A DNA stretch of 64,000 bases, taken from contig OX442314.1 in NCBI GenBank assembly GCA_949358305.1, positions 3,785,087-3,849,086 on the forward strand, in the 5' to 3' direction. The notes under the pieces are model-generated. The model did not search any database, was not told the origin of the DNA, and was given only the letters and a program-made list of their open reading frames with translations. The position numbers and the translations under genes were made by a program. How positions within the stretch are numbered: position 1 is the first letter of the stretch; each line of letters starts with the position of its first letter. Source of the stretch: Strigamia acuminata (lineage: Eukaryota; Arthropoda; Chilopoda; Geophilomorpha; Linotaeniidae). Below, piece after piece: positions 43,704 through 53,218 of the stretch.

Positions 43704-44454
43704 GGTGTCCTGCCGAACACCTACCAGGTGAATTATTTCACAATCACGTTAATTCAAAAATACTTTTGATTGTGAATTAAAGTAAATGACCTGTGACAAA
43801 TTCAATGAAACATGTTAAATTGATGGGACATTGTTGCATCACTGTTTTGCAACTCGTAACTTTTAAACCATCAATGCTACGCAAAAAATGTCAATTGCAA
43901 AGTTGTAGGGAACCATCTAATTAGTCTAGAACTGTCGTTAAAAAAATTATTTCTTACTGAAAAGTTTTGAGAAAAAAAGGTTTGAAATGTTAGTCTACTC
44001 AGCTTTGTAACCTAAAACTATCATGTGGAATGTATTTCCAAAATAAATTATTTCCTTTCTTTTGTGTTTCCTATCTTCTACTTACAAGTATGACACAATA
44101 AAGTGTCCTAGGTTGCCTCAATAGTTTTAGGTTACAAAGCTGAGTTACAAAGCTGAGTAGAATAACATTTCAAACCTTTTTTTCTCAAAACTTTTCAGTA
44201 AGAGATAATTTTTTTAAGAACAGTTCTAGACTAATTAGATGGTCCTCTACAACTTTGCAATTGACATTTTTTGCATAGCATTGTTGGTTTAAAAGTTACA
44301 AGTTGCAAAACAGTGATGCAACAATGTCACATCAATTTAACATGTTTCATTGAATTCGTCACAGGTCATTTACTTTAATTCACAATCAAAAGTATTTTTG
44401 AATTAACGTGATTGTGAAATAATTCACCTGGTAGGTGTTCGGCAGGACACCCTG
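43701..44454. mobile_element. Foldback (near-palindromic) MITE, copy 1
   Basis: Two arms of about 320 bp are inverted copies of each other around a short centre near 44070. The ends are CAGGGTGTCCTGCCGAACAC and TA flanks both sides, as for Tc1/mariner. A transcript would fold into a long hairpin. The inner halves of the arms match a second copy at 56115-56872, while the outer ends differ. Confidence 0.85.
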
Positions 44455-45016
44455 TATATATATATATATAAATAAAAAATAGGTGCATTCAAAGTTAAAA
44501 TCCAAATTTGACTTATCATAATCTGAATTATCAATAATTCATGTAAGTCATTTGGTTAAACTCCGTACAAAGTGAACAATTATTTGGCTGATGTGGCTGA
44601 AATATCTTACCAGTCACAGGAAATGATGTAATTTACATCACTGAAAAGATAATTCAATTGCAATAAGTGGCCTATTGATAAGTCACTCCAATCATGACTT
44701 ATCAATAAGTGGCTGATGGAAAAATTCCTCCAATCATGGCTGAACACATGAATTATTTGGCCACTGGAATAAGTCATTCAAGATGGATGCCCCCAGTCAG
44801 TCTATCATGAAAAGAGGAATCCAGCAAGAAACTGGTCAAGGACTCAAGAAATGAGCAGTGCTCATTACCTAGCTGAACAGCCATACTTAGGCAAAAGCAA
44901 GGTTAGTAATTGCTGACATTTTTAAACACAAATTTATGTTTTCGAGCGCACGCCGATCGTACGATTGCCAGGGCCGCACATTTCCGACACGTTCGCGGCG
45001 TCGACCGCTAATCGAC

Positions 45017-45105
45017 GAGGAACGTTGCACGAACGTTCGCGGACAACGAGGAACGTCGCACGGACGTTCGCGAACAACGAGGAACGTCGCCGAAACGTTC
45101 GCGAA
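45017..45105. repeat. Tandem repeat of about 33 bp
   Basis: The unit GAACGTTCGCGGACAACGAG recurs with variation about two and a half times, CG-rich in an AT-rich setting. Confidence 0.7.
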
Positions 45106-45949
45106 AGACGTGCCGTGCAGCACAGAAAGCGCCCAGACGACGATTTGTACCATTTGGACTCGTGCGAGGCATTTTTGAACGTTTTGCACGTTTTTGGACG
45201 TTTTTTGGACCCAAATTTCGAGAGGAAAACATACGTGAAGTGTGGGAATCGATTTGGACACCATAGACCAGCGAAAATTGCGAATTTCGGACATTTTGAC
45301 CAGAAAAATACACGTGAAGTGTGTGGATTGTTTCGGATATTTCAACCAGTAGAATTATGGATATTTTGGACCAGATTTTCAAGGAAAAGCACGTGAAGTG
45401 CACCAGATGACTTCACAAACCTTTCAACTTCTTGAAAACATCATTTTTGAAGATTTTCTTGATTTATTTGAATTTTTGAATTTTTTTTTGAATTTATTTT
45501 TGAATTTATTCATTGAATATTATTGTAAACTAGCTTAGTGTTGTGTTAACATTTTACTAACCTAATTATAAGAGCGCTACTAACCTGCAAACATTGAACC
45601 TCGTTTGCATGTAATTTATGTTTTGAGCATTTCCACTGGGCAGTGGATTTTGTTTAGTGAAAATAGTACTTTTTCAACATTAATATTTTTATTTTTATAA
45701 AGAGTTAATTTTTTAGTAAATATATTGGATTAAATTAAATTAAATTAAATAAATTAAATAAAATATGTTAATTTTTTTGTGAATATATTAAAGTAAGTTT
45801 ATTTTTTGTGAATATATTATATGAATACTTTTTAAATAAATGAATGCCTTTCTGTAAATATCAAAAAATAGATGGGTGCTACTTAGTGAATATTTTTTTT
45901 TAAAAATGAATGCTTTTTAACAGATTTTAACAGATTTTTAACAGATGTA

Positions 45950-46380
45950 AAAATGGATAAAATAAATTATTAAAAATTAGATAAAATTCATGAAAAACTG
46001 GGTAAAAATCGTAAAAAATTCATGAAAAACTGGGTAAAAATCGTAAAAAATTGTGAAAAACAAGATAAAAATCGTGAAAAACTAAATAAAAATCATGAAA
46101 ATTCGTGAAAAACAATAAAAATCGTGGAAAATCGTGGAAACCTGGATAAAAATCGTGGAAAATCGTGAAAAAAAAAATAAAAATCGTGAAAAATCATGAA
46201 AAACTGGGTGAAAAAGGTAAAAATCGTGACAAACTGAGTAAAAATCGTAAAAAACAGTTAAAAATTGTGAAAGCCTCGTTAAAAATCGTCAAAAACTGTG
46301 TAAAAATCGTCAAAAATTGTCAAAAACTGGGTGAAAAGTCTTGAAAAGCTTGTAAAAAATCATGAAAATAAGCAGATTAT
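45950..46380. repeat. Degenerate A-rich tandem array
   Basis: About 20 variable copies of TAAAAATCGTGAAAAACTGG-like units. Confidence 0.8.
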
Positions 46381-46511
46381 GATTTTTCAAATTTCGATTA
46401 TCATCTGATGATGTAAATTGCATCATTTCCTGTGAATGTTAAGTCAAATCAGTCAAATTGGTCAAATCAGTCATTTCAGTCAAATAATTCATTTGACTTT
46501 GAATGCACCTA

Positions 46512-46770
46512 GTGTAAATGTTCGTTTGTTCAAAATCTTAAATCTCCGAAAATTTTTCACCGATTTGCTTTGAAATTTGGACAAAACGTTGCATACGAAT
46601 AGGCGCATGTTTTTATGTCTACTAGATGTCACACCTGTGACAGGTAAAAACATTCTTTTTTGGAAAAACAGCGCCGTCTTCTGGTCGTAAAAGCAACACA
46701 TGGCCACAGGCTATGCTAAATATTTTAAAAACAGCGCCATCTGTTAGACGTAAAAGCAACACACGATTCC
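46512..46770. other. Target region left of the DIRS element with a direct repeat
   Basis: A 33-bp motif starting ACAGCGCC and ending GTAAAAGCAACACA occurs at 46669-46701 and 46731-46763. Part of it (GCGCCATCTGTTAGACG) resembles the reverse complement of the DIRS left end. No gene. Confidence 0.5.
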
Positions 46771-46828
46771 ATTCTCTCTCAGTAATCTCCGGCATAACAG
46801 GAGATGGCGCTACTAGTCGGGTTACGTC
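46771..46828 (+). repeat. DIRS left inverted terminal repeat
   Basis: The outer 32 bp (46771-46802) are the exact reverse complement of 51201-51232 in the internal complementary region. The inner 32 bp (46797-46828) are the reverse complement of 51496-51527 in the right repeat. Confidence 0.88.
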
Positions 46829-46966
46829 TAACGGGTTGCGCGGTCAGGTTCGAATGCTCTGCAAGAAAAATTTGTTAATTTTATCGTTTTCTATCCTTTT
46901 TTCCAAAGGATTGCTTTTAATTCGAACCCTTTTGTAACAATTTATCTTTTTTTAGTAAATTATTGT

Positions 46967-49555
46967 ATGTATTCACACTTTAAAGTTATGAATTACCCAA
47001 CCATTGATGACCACGCGGACCTCACGGACCAAACGGGCCTAACGGGCCAAACGGGCCTAACGGGCCTAACGGGCCAAACGGGCCTAGCGGACCAGACAGA
47101 CCCCACGATCGTTGCGACCAGCGGGTCTCCGCCACTTTCACCAAGAAAGATGAATAAACGTATAGATGTGCTGACCAACAGCATAGCGGATTTGCATACT
47201 TTGATGCTTTCCTTGGTACCTACCCAAATTGCGAGAACGGTCGTCGTTCCAACGCAAATTACCAATATCCCCGCGGGCGGACCAGGTGTCGTACCTGTCC
47301 CAATTACCGCTAACGGGTCGGCGACGTCGCCGAGCCCTGGAATCACCTTGGTAAACGGAGCCGGGGGAATTAACGGAGTTCCGTACCCCCCTGCCCCCCC
47401 GGTCCCACCAAATCCCACGAGTGGATTTGCCGACGTTTCCATCCTTTTGGGCGCGGAGTCGACCTTCGGCGAAGCTTGGCCAGCCGAATTGGAAGCATTG
47501 GTAAATAAGTCGCTTTTTAACACGACTACCGAGCATAGGGACAAACTCGTCGAGAAGTTGGTAATCCCGGAAAATGCCAAGTATCTGGATCCCCCTAAAA
47601 TGGACCCAAGTTTCTTTTTTGACTTACAACCTTGGATAAAGGCCAGGGATACTACCACGCAAAAGCTGCAACAATCCATCTTGAAGACGTATATTCCCTT
47701 GGCCTCGGCCTTGAAGGACATTGTGTCCGGGAAAATGGACCCCAGCACCTTGAAGGCGCAAATTGCCGAGGCAATGACTCTTTTAGGGTCTATGAACGCT
47801 GCGGCTACGATACGTCGACGCACCGATTTCGCCGAGTCGCTAACCCCGAGATATAAACAATTCGCGAAAGGGAAAATCGTTTTCCCTTTCGATCTCTTTG
47901 GCCCCGATTTACCAAAACAGCTAAAAGAGTACGACGAAATAAAGAAGATGACGAACAAGGCGACCATCGACAAGACGGTGTCCAGAAAGGATAAAGAGAG
48001 ATCGAATCGTCGTTACCAGCCTTACCGGTACGACCAATATAAGCGCTCGGATAATTCAAGAAACTTTGAATTTAAGAAGTCAAGTTGTACGAACGCTGTA
48101 TGTTCCAAAAATGAAATTCTTTTCACTAAAACCGATTCTTGTTGCAGATCGGGGGAAGAACCAGCGCGGACGATCGCAGAAGAAGTGACGAGTTCCAAAT
48201 TTCCTGTTGAAATTGTAAGAAATAAAGGTTTAATTTCGGAAAAAATGCATCTATCTTTTGAACCTGGTATTTTAAAGAGATTCGTGCCAGCTTGGCGCAA
48301 AATTACTAAGAATCCCTTCATATTATCTTCCCTGTCGGGAATTAAATTTGATTTGGTCTGTGACCAACCCATTCAAGCCAAAAGGACAGAGTATAAAATG
48401 TCCGCCCCTGAAACTCTTGCTATTTCTCAAGCGGTCGAGAAACTCTGCCACCAAGGCATAATTAAGCCAGTCCAACATATCGAGGGCGAATATTTAAGCC
48501 CCATTTTCGCTGTGCCAAAACCAGACGGGACCGTAAGAATTATATTGAATTTAAAGAAATTTAATGAGAGCTTAGAGTATCTCCATTTTAAGATGGCTTC
48601 TCTGAAAGACGCCATCAACCTCTTAAAGCAGGATCAATACATGTTTAAAATTGACCTTACTAATGCCTTTTACCTTCTACCAATAAAGGCAGAATTCAAG
48701 AAGTTTGTTCGATTTCTATGGCAAGGACAACTCTTTGAGTACCAGGCCATGCCAATGGGGTTAGCAAGTGCTCCCCGAACCTTTACCAAAATCATGTGCC
48801 CAGTATTCGCCGAATTGCGAACTTGGGGAATTTGCGGGATCCCTTATCTAGATGATGGGATATTTTTATGCGACACTTTTAACGAAGCAGAAGTCGCCTG
48901 CAGCGACGTTATCGATTTGTTTCAAAGTTTAGGACTCTGTATCAATTGGGAAAAATCCGAATTTACTCCCAAAACCAGAATGGAATTTCTGGGCCTAACG
49001 TTGGATTCCAGAAAGATGGAGGTTTCTCTCCCGGATAGAAAGATTAAAAAGATCATAAAATTAGCTTCACACCTACTTCCACTAGAAAAGTTTGCTATCC
49101 AAGATTTGGCCGTTTTTATCGGTAATTTGGTCTCCGCCGAACCGGCGCTTTACCATGGGTTCTGGAACATTAAGCCTTTAGAATCTTTTAAAACCGGCCA
49201 ATTATTTTTACATAACCATAACTATAACACCTTGGTGAATAATTACCCCGATATTACTGCTGAATTATCTAGATGGATTAATCCCAAAAAATTTTTGCCT
49301 AAGAAATTGATCCGCAGTGACATAGATACTGAAGTTTTCACTGACGCTTCTAATTTGGGTTGGGGAGCCAGTTGGGATTCCCAAAAAGCAAATGGTCAAT
49401 GGACTCTTGACGAGTCCTCGTTACATATCAATGTTAAAGAACTTTTAGCCCTGTGGTTTGCATGGAAGGTTTTCGCGCCCTTCAACGGTAAAAAACATAT
49501 TATTTCATTCCGACAGCTCCACAGTCGTAAGTGTTTTTCGCAACCAAGGAAGTAA
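46967..49555 (+). CDS. DIRS ORF1: Gag-like region, RT and start of RNase H
   Basis: ATG start MYSHFKVMNYP. The N-terminus holds a repeated LTGQTG peptide coded by 9-bp tandem units, then a Gag-like region to about residue 390. The RT follows (VPKPDGTVRIILNLKKFN.. MPMGLASAP.. YLDDG near 48844) and the RNase H begins (FTDASNLGWGA near 49335). The YLDDG variant of the YXDD box is the active site. The frame leaves the RNase H near 49500, in or after an A-run, and runs on for a few unrelated codons. Confidence 0.88.
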   Translation: MYSHFKVMNYPTIDDHADLTDQTGLTGQTGLTGLTGQTGLADQTDPTIVATSGSPPLSPRKMNKRIDVLTNSIADLHTLMLSLVPTQIARTVVVPTQITNIPAGGPGVVPVPITANGSATSPSPGITLVNGAGGINGVPYPPAPPVPPNPTSGFADVSILLGAESTFGEAWPAELEALVNKSLFNTTTEHRDKLVEKLVIPENAKYLDPPKMDPSFFFDLQPWIKARDTTTQKLQQSILKTYIPLASALKDIVSGKMDPSTLKAQIAEAMTLLGSMNAAATIRRRTDFAESLTPRYKQFAKGKIVFPFDLFGPDLPKQLKEYDEIKKMTNKATIDKTVSRKDKERSNRRYQPYRYDQYKRSDNSRNFEFKKSSCTNAVCSKNEILFTKTDSCCRSGEEPARTIAEEVTSSKFPVEIVRNKGLISEKMHLSFEPGILKRFVPAWRKITKNPFILSSLSGIKFDLVCDQPIQAKRTEYKMSAPETLAISQAVEKLCHQGIIKPVQHIEGEYLSPIFAVPKPDGTVRIILNLKKFNESLEYLHFKMASLKDAINLLKQDQYMFKIDLTNAFYLLPIKAEFKKFVRFLWQGQLFEYQAMPMGLASAPRTFTKIMCPVFAELRTWGICGIPYLDDGIFLCDTFNEAEVACSDVIDLFQSLGLCINWEKSEFTPKTRMEFLGLTLDSRKMEVSLPDRKIKKIIKLASHLLPLEKFAIQDLAVFIGNLVSAEPALYHGFWNIKPLESFKTGQLFLHNHNYNTLVNNYPDITAELSRWINPKKFLPKKLIRSDIDTEVFTDASNLGWGASWDSQKANGQWTLDESSLHINVKELLALWFAWKVFAPFNGKKHIISFRQLHSRKCFSQPRK

Positions 49556-50234
49556 GGTTCAATTACTTCACCATTATGGTCGACTAGTATGGGAAGATGC
49601 CCAAAGACTTAATATTGAATTCTCTGTTGTTCATATTCCTGGCAAGGATAACATCGTGGCTGATTATCTGTCGCGTAATTTCATCACGACTGACGGTGAA
49701 TGGAGCTTATCTAACCTCATGTTTAAATCAATTAGTAATCACTTTGGCTTACCTGAAATTGACCTTTTCGCGACTAGACTTAATAACAAATTACCAAAAT
49801 TTATGTCTTGGGGCCCCGACCCCTCCGCCTTCAAAATTGATGCATTTTGTCACTCTTGGGAAAGTTTTTATGCTTATGCTTTTCCCCCCTTCTGTCTAAT
49901 TTCCAGAATCATACAGAAAGTTCGCCGCGACCAATCGACGCTCCTGCTCATCGTCCCCAAGTGGACAACGCAAGCGTGGTTCCCTTCCTTGATGGAATGT
50001 TTGATAGCTGTCCCAGTATCATTCCCAGCCAAAGATCACTTGTCGTTGGAGCACCAACCGAATGCACCGTTCCCCCTGCAGGCCCTGCAGCTCCTTGGCT
50101 GCAAAATCTCTGGAGAGATCGCCAAGCAGAGGGCTTTTCGCGAGACGCTGCCGAATTGTTCACGGCCGGGTGGCGACCGACCACTGTCACAACGCATTCG
50201 GCAGGAGTTAAGAGGTGGACTGAATTTTGTGTGA
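49458..50234 (+). CDS. DIRS ORF2: rest of RNase H and linker domain
   Basis: In the +1 frame relative to ORF1. It carries the RNase H continuation (HSDSSTVVSVFRNQG.. HIPGKDNIVADYLSR) and the DIRS-typical segment LPEIDLFATRLNNKLPKF. There is no good ATG before the homologous part, so it was once continuous with ORF1. Either a one-base indel near 49485-49505 or a +1 frameshift joins them. Its end overlaps the recombinase frame by 8 nt. Confidence 0.8.
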   Translation: MHGRFSRPSTVKNILFHSDSSTVVSVFRNQGSKVQLLHHYGRLVWEDAQRLNIEFSVVHIPGKDNIVADYLSRNFITTDGEWSLSNLMFKSISNHFGLPEIDLFATRLNNKLPKFMSWGPDPSAFKIDAFCHSWESFYAYAFPPFCLISRIIQKVRRDQSTLLLIVPKWTTQAWFPSLMECLIAVPVSFPAKDHLSLEHQPNAPFPLQALQLLGCKISGEIAKQRAFRETLPNCSRPGGDRPLSQRIRQELRGGLNFV

Positions 50235-51108
50235 AGGGACACCTCATCCCGATCCGCTCCCTCTCAACCTCGAACCGCCCCCTAGTTTAGCGGTCGCAAA
50301 AACCGCCAACTTTATCGCCGCAAGGTTCCAAGAAGGCCTAGCCGCTTCTACGATCACTGGGAATTTGGCTGCAGTTACTGCCGCCGGATTCATCTCTCCC
50401 ATGGTCAGGGAAGACGACAGAATCGTGCGCATTCTAAAAGGAGTCTCGAATTTGCGACCCAATCTACCACGGTACGCGGCAACGTGGGATGTGGGATTAG
50501 CTCTTAACGAACTACGCAAGCTTTGGCCACACGACAACTTAGATTGGAGATGTCTACAAGAAAAGACACTTATTTTGCTTGCTTTGACAACTGCAGCTAG
50601 AGTAAGCTCGCTGCAACAATTGAAAACTTCGGAAATGACAGTGTCAACTGACGCCGTAATTTTCAACTCTAAGACTATGCACAAAGACTCTCGTGCCGGC
50701 CACCATACGGTTTATCGAGTTGCCCCTTTTTTACAAGAACGGGCAATTTGCCCTTTTAGGGCGTTGTACGATTTTTTGCAAAAGACAACTGATTTGCGCA
50801 AAGGAAATTACCTTTTCCTAAAGCTCCAACCTCCTCATGCTGCGCCTACTAAGGACACCTTAAGGCGTTGGATAAAGAATTTTCTTAAGAAAATTGGTGT
50901 TGGACAAGAATTCGGAGCGCACTCGACGCGCGCCGCAGCCACCAGTGCTGCTGCTAATACGATTCACGTGCAAGAAATTTTATCTGTTGCGGGCTGGACG
51001 TCCGAACAGACATTTGCCAGGTTTTATAACAAAACCATTGTAAACCAAGATGCCTTTCAAAACTCGGTCTTAAATAGACCAGTTCCAAAGAATTTGTCTA
51101 GTAATTAA
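50227..51108 (+). CDS. DIRS tyrosine recombinase
   Basis: Integrates the circular DNA copy by strand exchange. Counting from the TTG that opens the frame at 50227, the catalytic residues are Arg125 (TAARVSSL), His232 and Arg235 (HSTRAAA), Trp257 (GWTSEQ) in the His/Trp position and Tyr267 (ARFYNKT), all intact. The first ATG in the frame is at 50401, still upstream of the catalytic domain. The protein may be made by reinitiation or frameshift from ORF2. Ends TAA at 51106-51108. Confidence 0.9.
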   Translation: MCEGTPHPDPLPLNLEPPPSLAVAKTANFIAARFQEGLAASTITGNLAAVTAAGFISPMVREDDRIVRILKGVSNLRPNLPRYAATWDVGLALNELRKLWPHDNLDWRCLQEKTLILLALTTAARVSSLQQLKTSEMTVSTDAVIFNSKTMHKDSRAGHHTVYRVAPFLQERAICPFRALYDFLQKTTDLRKGNYLFLKLQPPHAAPTKDTLRRWIKNFLKKIGVGQEFGAHSTRAAATSAAANTIHVQEILSVAGWTSEQTFARFYNKTIVNQDAFQNSVLNRPVPKNLSSN

Positions 51109-51200
51109 ATATTAATTATTTAAATAAAAAACTGTAAAATATCTTATTCGTTTCAAAATATTTTACCTTGTTATCCTGAGAAAAGACTATCTCTCAATTC

Positions 51201-51324
51201 TCCTGTTATGCCGGAGATTACTGAGAGAGAATGTAATCTCGGCAGAACGAGTGAAGCGAAGCGAAGCGGAGCGAGCGAGTGAATGCCGAGAGCATTCTCT
51301 CGATGTAATCGCAGGTTTCACAGG
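51201..51324. repeat. DIRS internal complementary region
   Basis: The left half (51201-51232) is complementary to the outer left repeat, and the right half (51230-51324) is complementary to the outer right repeat (51523-51617). They meet at AAT, the joined circle junction. This is the template arrangement used by DIRS elements to complete their ends. Confidence 0.88.
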
Positions 51325-51495
51325 ACCCACCATCCTCCCTGAACACCACAACTCCGAACTTCACTAAATAATTACATTTTAGAAAGAGTTATAACTTAAA
51401 CTCGCCTACCGTCATCACTGTCGATCCAGATCCAGATGACTCCATTTTTGTTTTTTCCTTCACTTCCCTTTTCTACAGGATATGCTTTTAAGACT

Positions 51496-51617
51496 GACGT
51501 AACCCGACTAGTAGCGCCATCTCCTGTGAAACCTGCGATTACATCGAGAGAATGCTCTCGGCATTCACTCGCTCGCTCCGCTTCGCTTCGCTTCACTCGT
51601 TCTGCCGAGATTACATT
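51496..51617. repeat. DIRS right inverted terminal repeat
   Basis: The inner 32 bp are shared in reverse complement with the left repeat, and the outer 95 bp with the internal complementary region. The outer part has a GAAGC/CTTCG-type run (CGCTTCGCTTCGCTTCACTC). Confidence 0.88.
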
Positions 51618-51679
51618 TCAATGTATCTGATTTACGATCCATTTACGATCCATTTACGATTTCCACATTTCCAATTTCA

Positions 51680-51800
51680 ACCGGATTTATTTCCACAGGA
51701 TTGATTTCCACGGGATTTATTTCCACGGGATTTATTTCCTCGAGACTTATTTCCACAGGATTTATTTCCAGGCGATTTTTTTCCCCGGGATTTAAAAGAT
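51680..51800. repeat. Minisatellite with 17-bp unit
   Basis: About seven copies of GGATTTATTTCCACGG-like units directly right of the DIRS element. The remaining bases to 51956 hold no gene. Confidence 0.85.
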
Positions 51801-51956
51801 GAGCCACATCAACACGTGGCCGGGTACAGCTAGTTACTCACAAAAATACCTGAGTATTTGGCTGCCACATAAAGGTTTTCGGAAGAAGAATCGGAAATAT
51901 GAAATTAAAATTGGCGCCCGCCGTTCGTTTTTTCAAAAACAAAACAAAATAACCAT

Positions 51957-52240
51957 GTTTTTATTTTCAATTAGGGTTTATTTCATTTGTAATAAACAGC
52001 AGTTACCGGTATAGTGAAATTATCTTCCTAACCATTTTTTAAAAAAAAAGATATTTTGCATGGTTAAATGTACTCAACGGATAATTTAGAAAATCCCAAA
52101 GTGACTTAATCCTGTTTCGTGATTTTCGACATATTCTCTTGCTACAATGCACACTTGTAACAGATTTGTTGTTTAATTGTCAACGTAAATTGTTACACTC
52201 AAAAACTGTTTGGTTGTTTTAACTATAGGTAGGGTTGGCT
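51957..52240. repeat. Left arm of a dispersed inverted-repeat module
   Basis: Segments of this arm recur in reverse complement on the right. Positions 51957-51999 match 56019-56061 (41 of 43), about 52000-52045 match 55370-55440 more loosely, and about 52064-52235 match 52925-53100 well (for example ACTCAACGGATAATTT). The arm therefore seems split on the right by the gene at 53219-55270. No transposase is recognised. Confidence 0.55.
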
Positions 52241-53151
52241 GACAAGGAGACCGCAGGAGTGTGTAATCCACAGTTGTATAATTTAAAAAAAAAATAAAGT
52301 ATTGTTATTATCTAAACAGTCAAAACCCTCTTTATTTAAATGCACCTCTCTTTCACATTGTTACAAACAGTTACTTTACTGTGTGATGTAACACTACTTT
52401 TTTAATTTTGGAGTAAAAAGGCCAATTTTATCATTACACTTGGTGAATAGGCTGCTCGACATGTGACATGTGACATCATAACTACCGTAGTCATAATTAA
52501 TAATTCACTATTCATGATGCAAGCTACGGAAAATGCAAGATGGAGTCGCTGGGGGGGGGGGTGGAGAAATGTTGGAGTTGGATCGCCAGGAAACTTGCAA
52601 ATTAAATTGCATATGTTGTTGTCAAGAAGAAATAAACACAGAACGAATGTTTGTAATTGAGGCTTTAAACCAAATCTAAATCATGCATCAACAAAGGTTA
52701 TGGGCCCAGCAAATACTGAATTTTGTTATTTTGGATATCGTTGGATGTAGTTTGGAAGCGAGCAGTCAGCAGTGTAGAATAAGTGTTTATTACAGATTGT
52801 TGGAAAACTTAAGTAGGCTTAAGAGAGGACTTAAAATTTAGTTGAATTAATTATTATTAAATTTAGTTTAGCCAACAAAATCCTAAAGTTGTCTTTAACT
52901 AAATGTTTAGTTGCCTCTCAGCCAACCATACATTTAGTTAAAACAACCAAACCGTTTTTGAGTGTAACAATTGATGTTGACAATTAAACGACAAATGTGT
53001 TACAAGTGTCCATTGTAGCGAGAGAACAGGTCGGAAATCACGAAACACGATCAAGTCACGTTGGGATTTTCAAAATTATCCGTTGAGTACATTTTAAAAA
53101 TTGTATTATAATGCGTGAAAGATATTTTAAATTATCTTTTCTTCTCTAGAG
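52241..53151. other. Non-coding interior and inner right arm of the inverted-repeat module
   Basis: Contains an AT-rich stretch, a G-run at about 52552-52561, and the inverted copy of the left arm at 52925-53100. A 27-bp piece at 52790-52816 recurs inverted at 58845-58871. An acceptor-like CTTTTCTTCTCTAG ends at 53151, just before the next gene, and could mark a 5' untranslated exon. Confidence 0.5.
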
Positions 53152-53218
53152 TTTAAAAATGAACAAATTGAGGTGATATTCAGTTTGAAATACTTAAACT
53201 ACATCCAAATTGCACGCC

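Larger units (their letters stand above)
44480..46511. mobile_element. 2-kb non-autonomous DNA transposon
   Basis: Inverted ends TAGGTGCATTCAAAGT at both sides. Related ends occur at 57497/58051 and, more distantly, 60964/61637. The target duplication is not clear. It contains no transposase but has two internal tandem arrays. An open frame at 44965-45396 is mostly built from these repeats, so I do not call it a gene. Confidence 0.6.
46771..51617 (+). mobile_element. DIRS-type tyrosine-recombinase retroelement
   Basis: It has inverted terminal repeats, an internal complementary region near the right end, a Gag-like and RT/RNase H frame, and a tyrosine recombinase. It has no LTR pair, no DDE integrase and no target duplication. 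Both ends carry the same triplet ATT, which is also the centre of the internal complementary region, as expected for circle integration by a tyrosine recombinase. One frame break in RNase H suggests this copy is damaged. Confidence 0.9.

Noticed and set aside
44965-45396. A 143-codon frame as a host gene
   Set aside because: Much of it is made of tandem repeats inside a non-autonomous transposon, and several frames are open at once.
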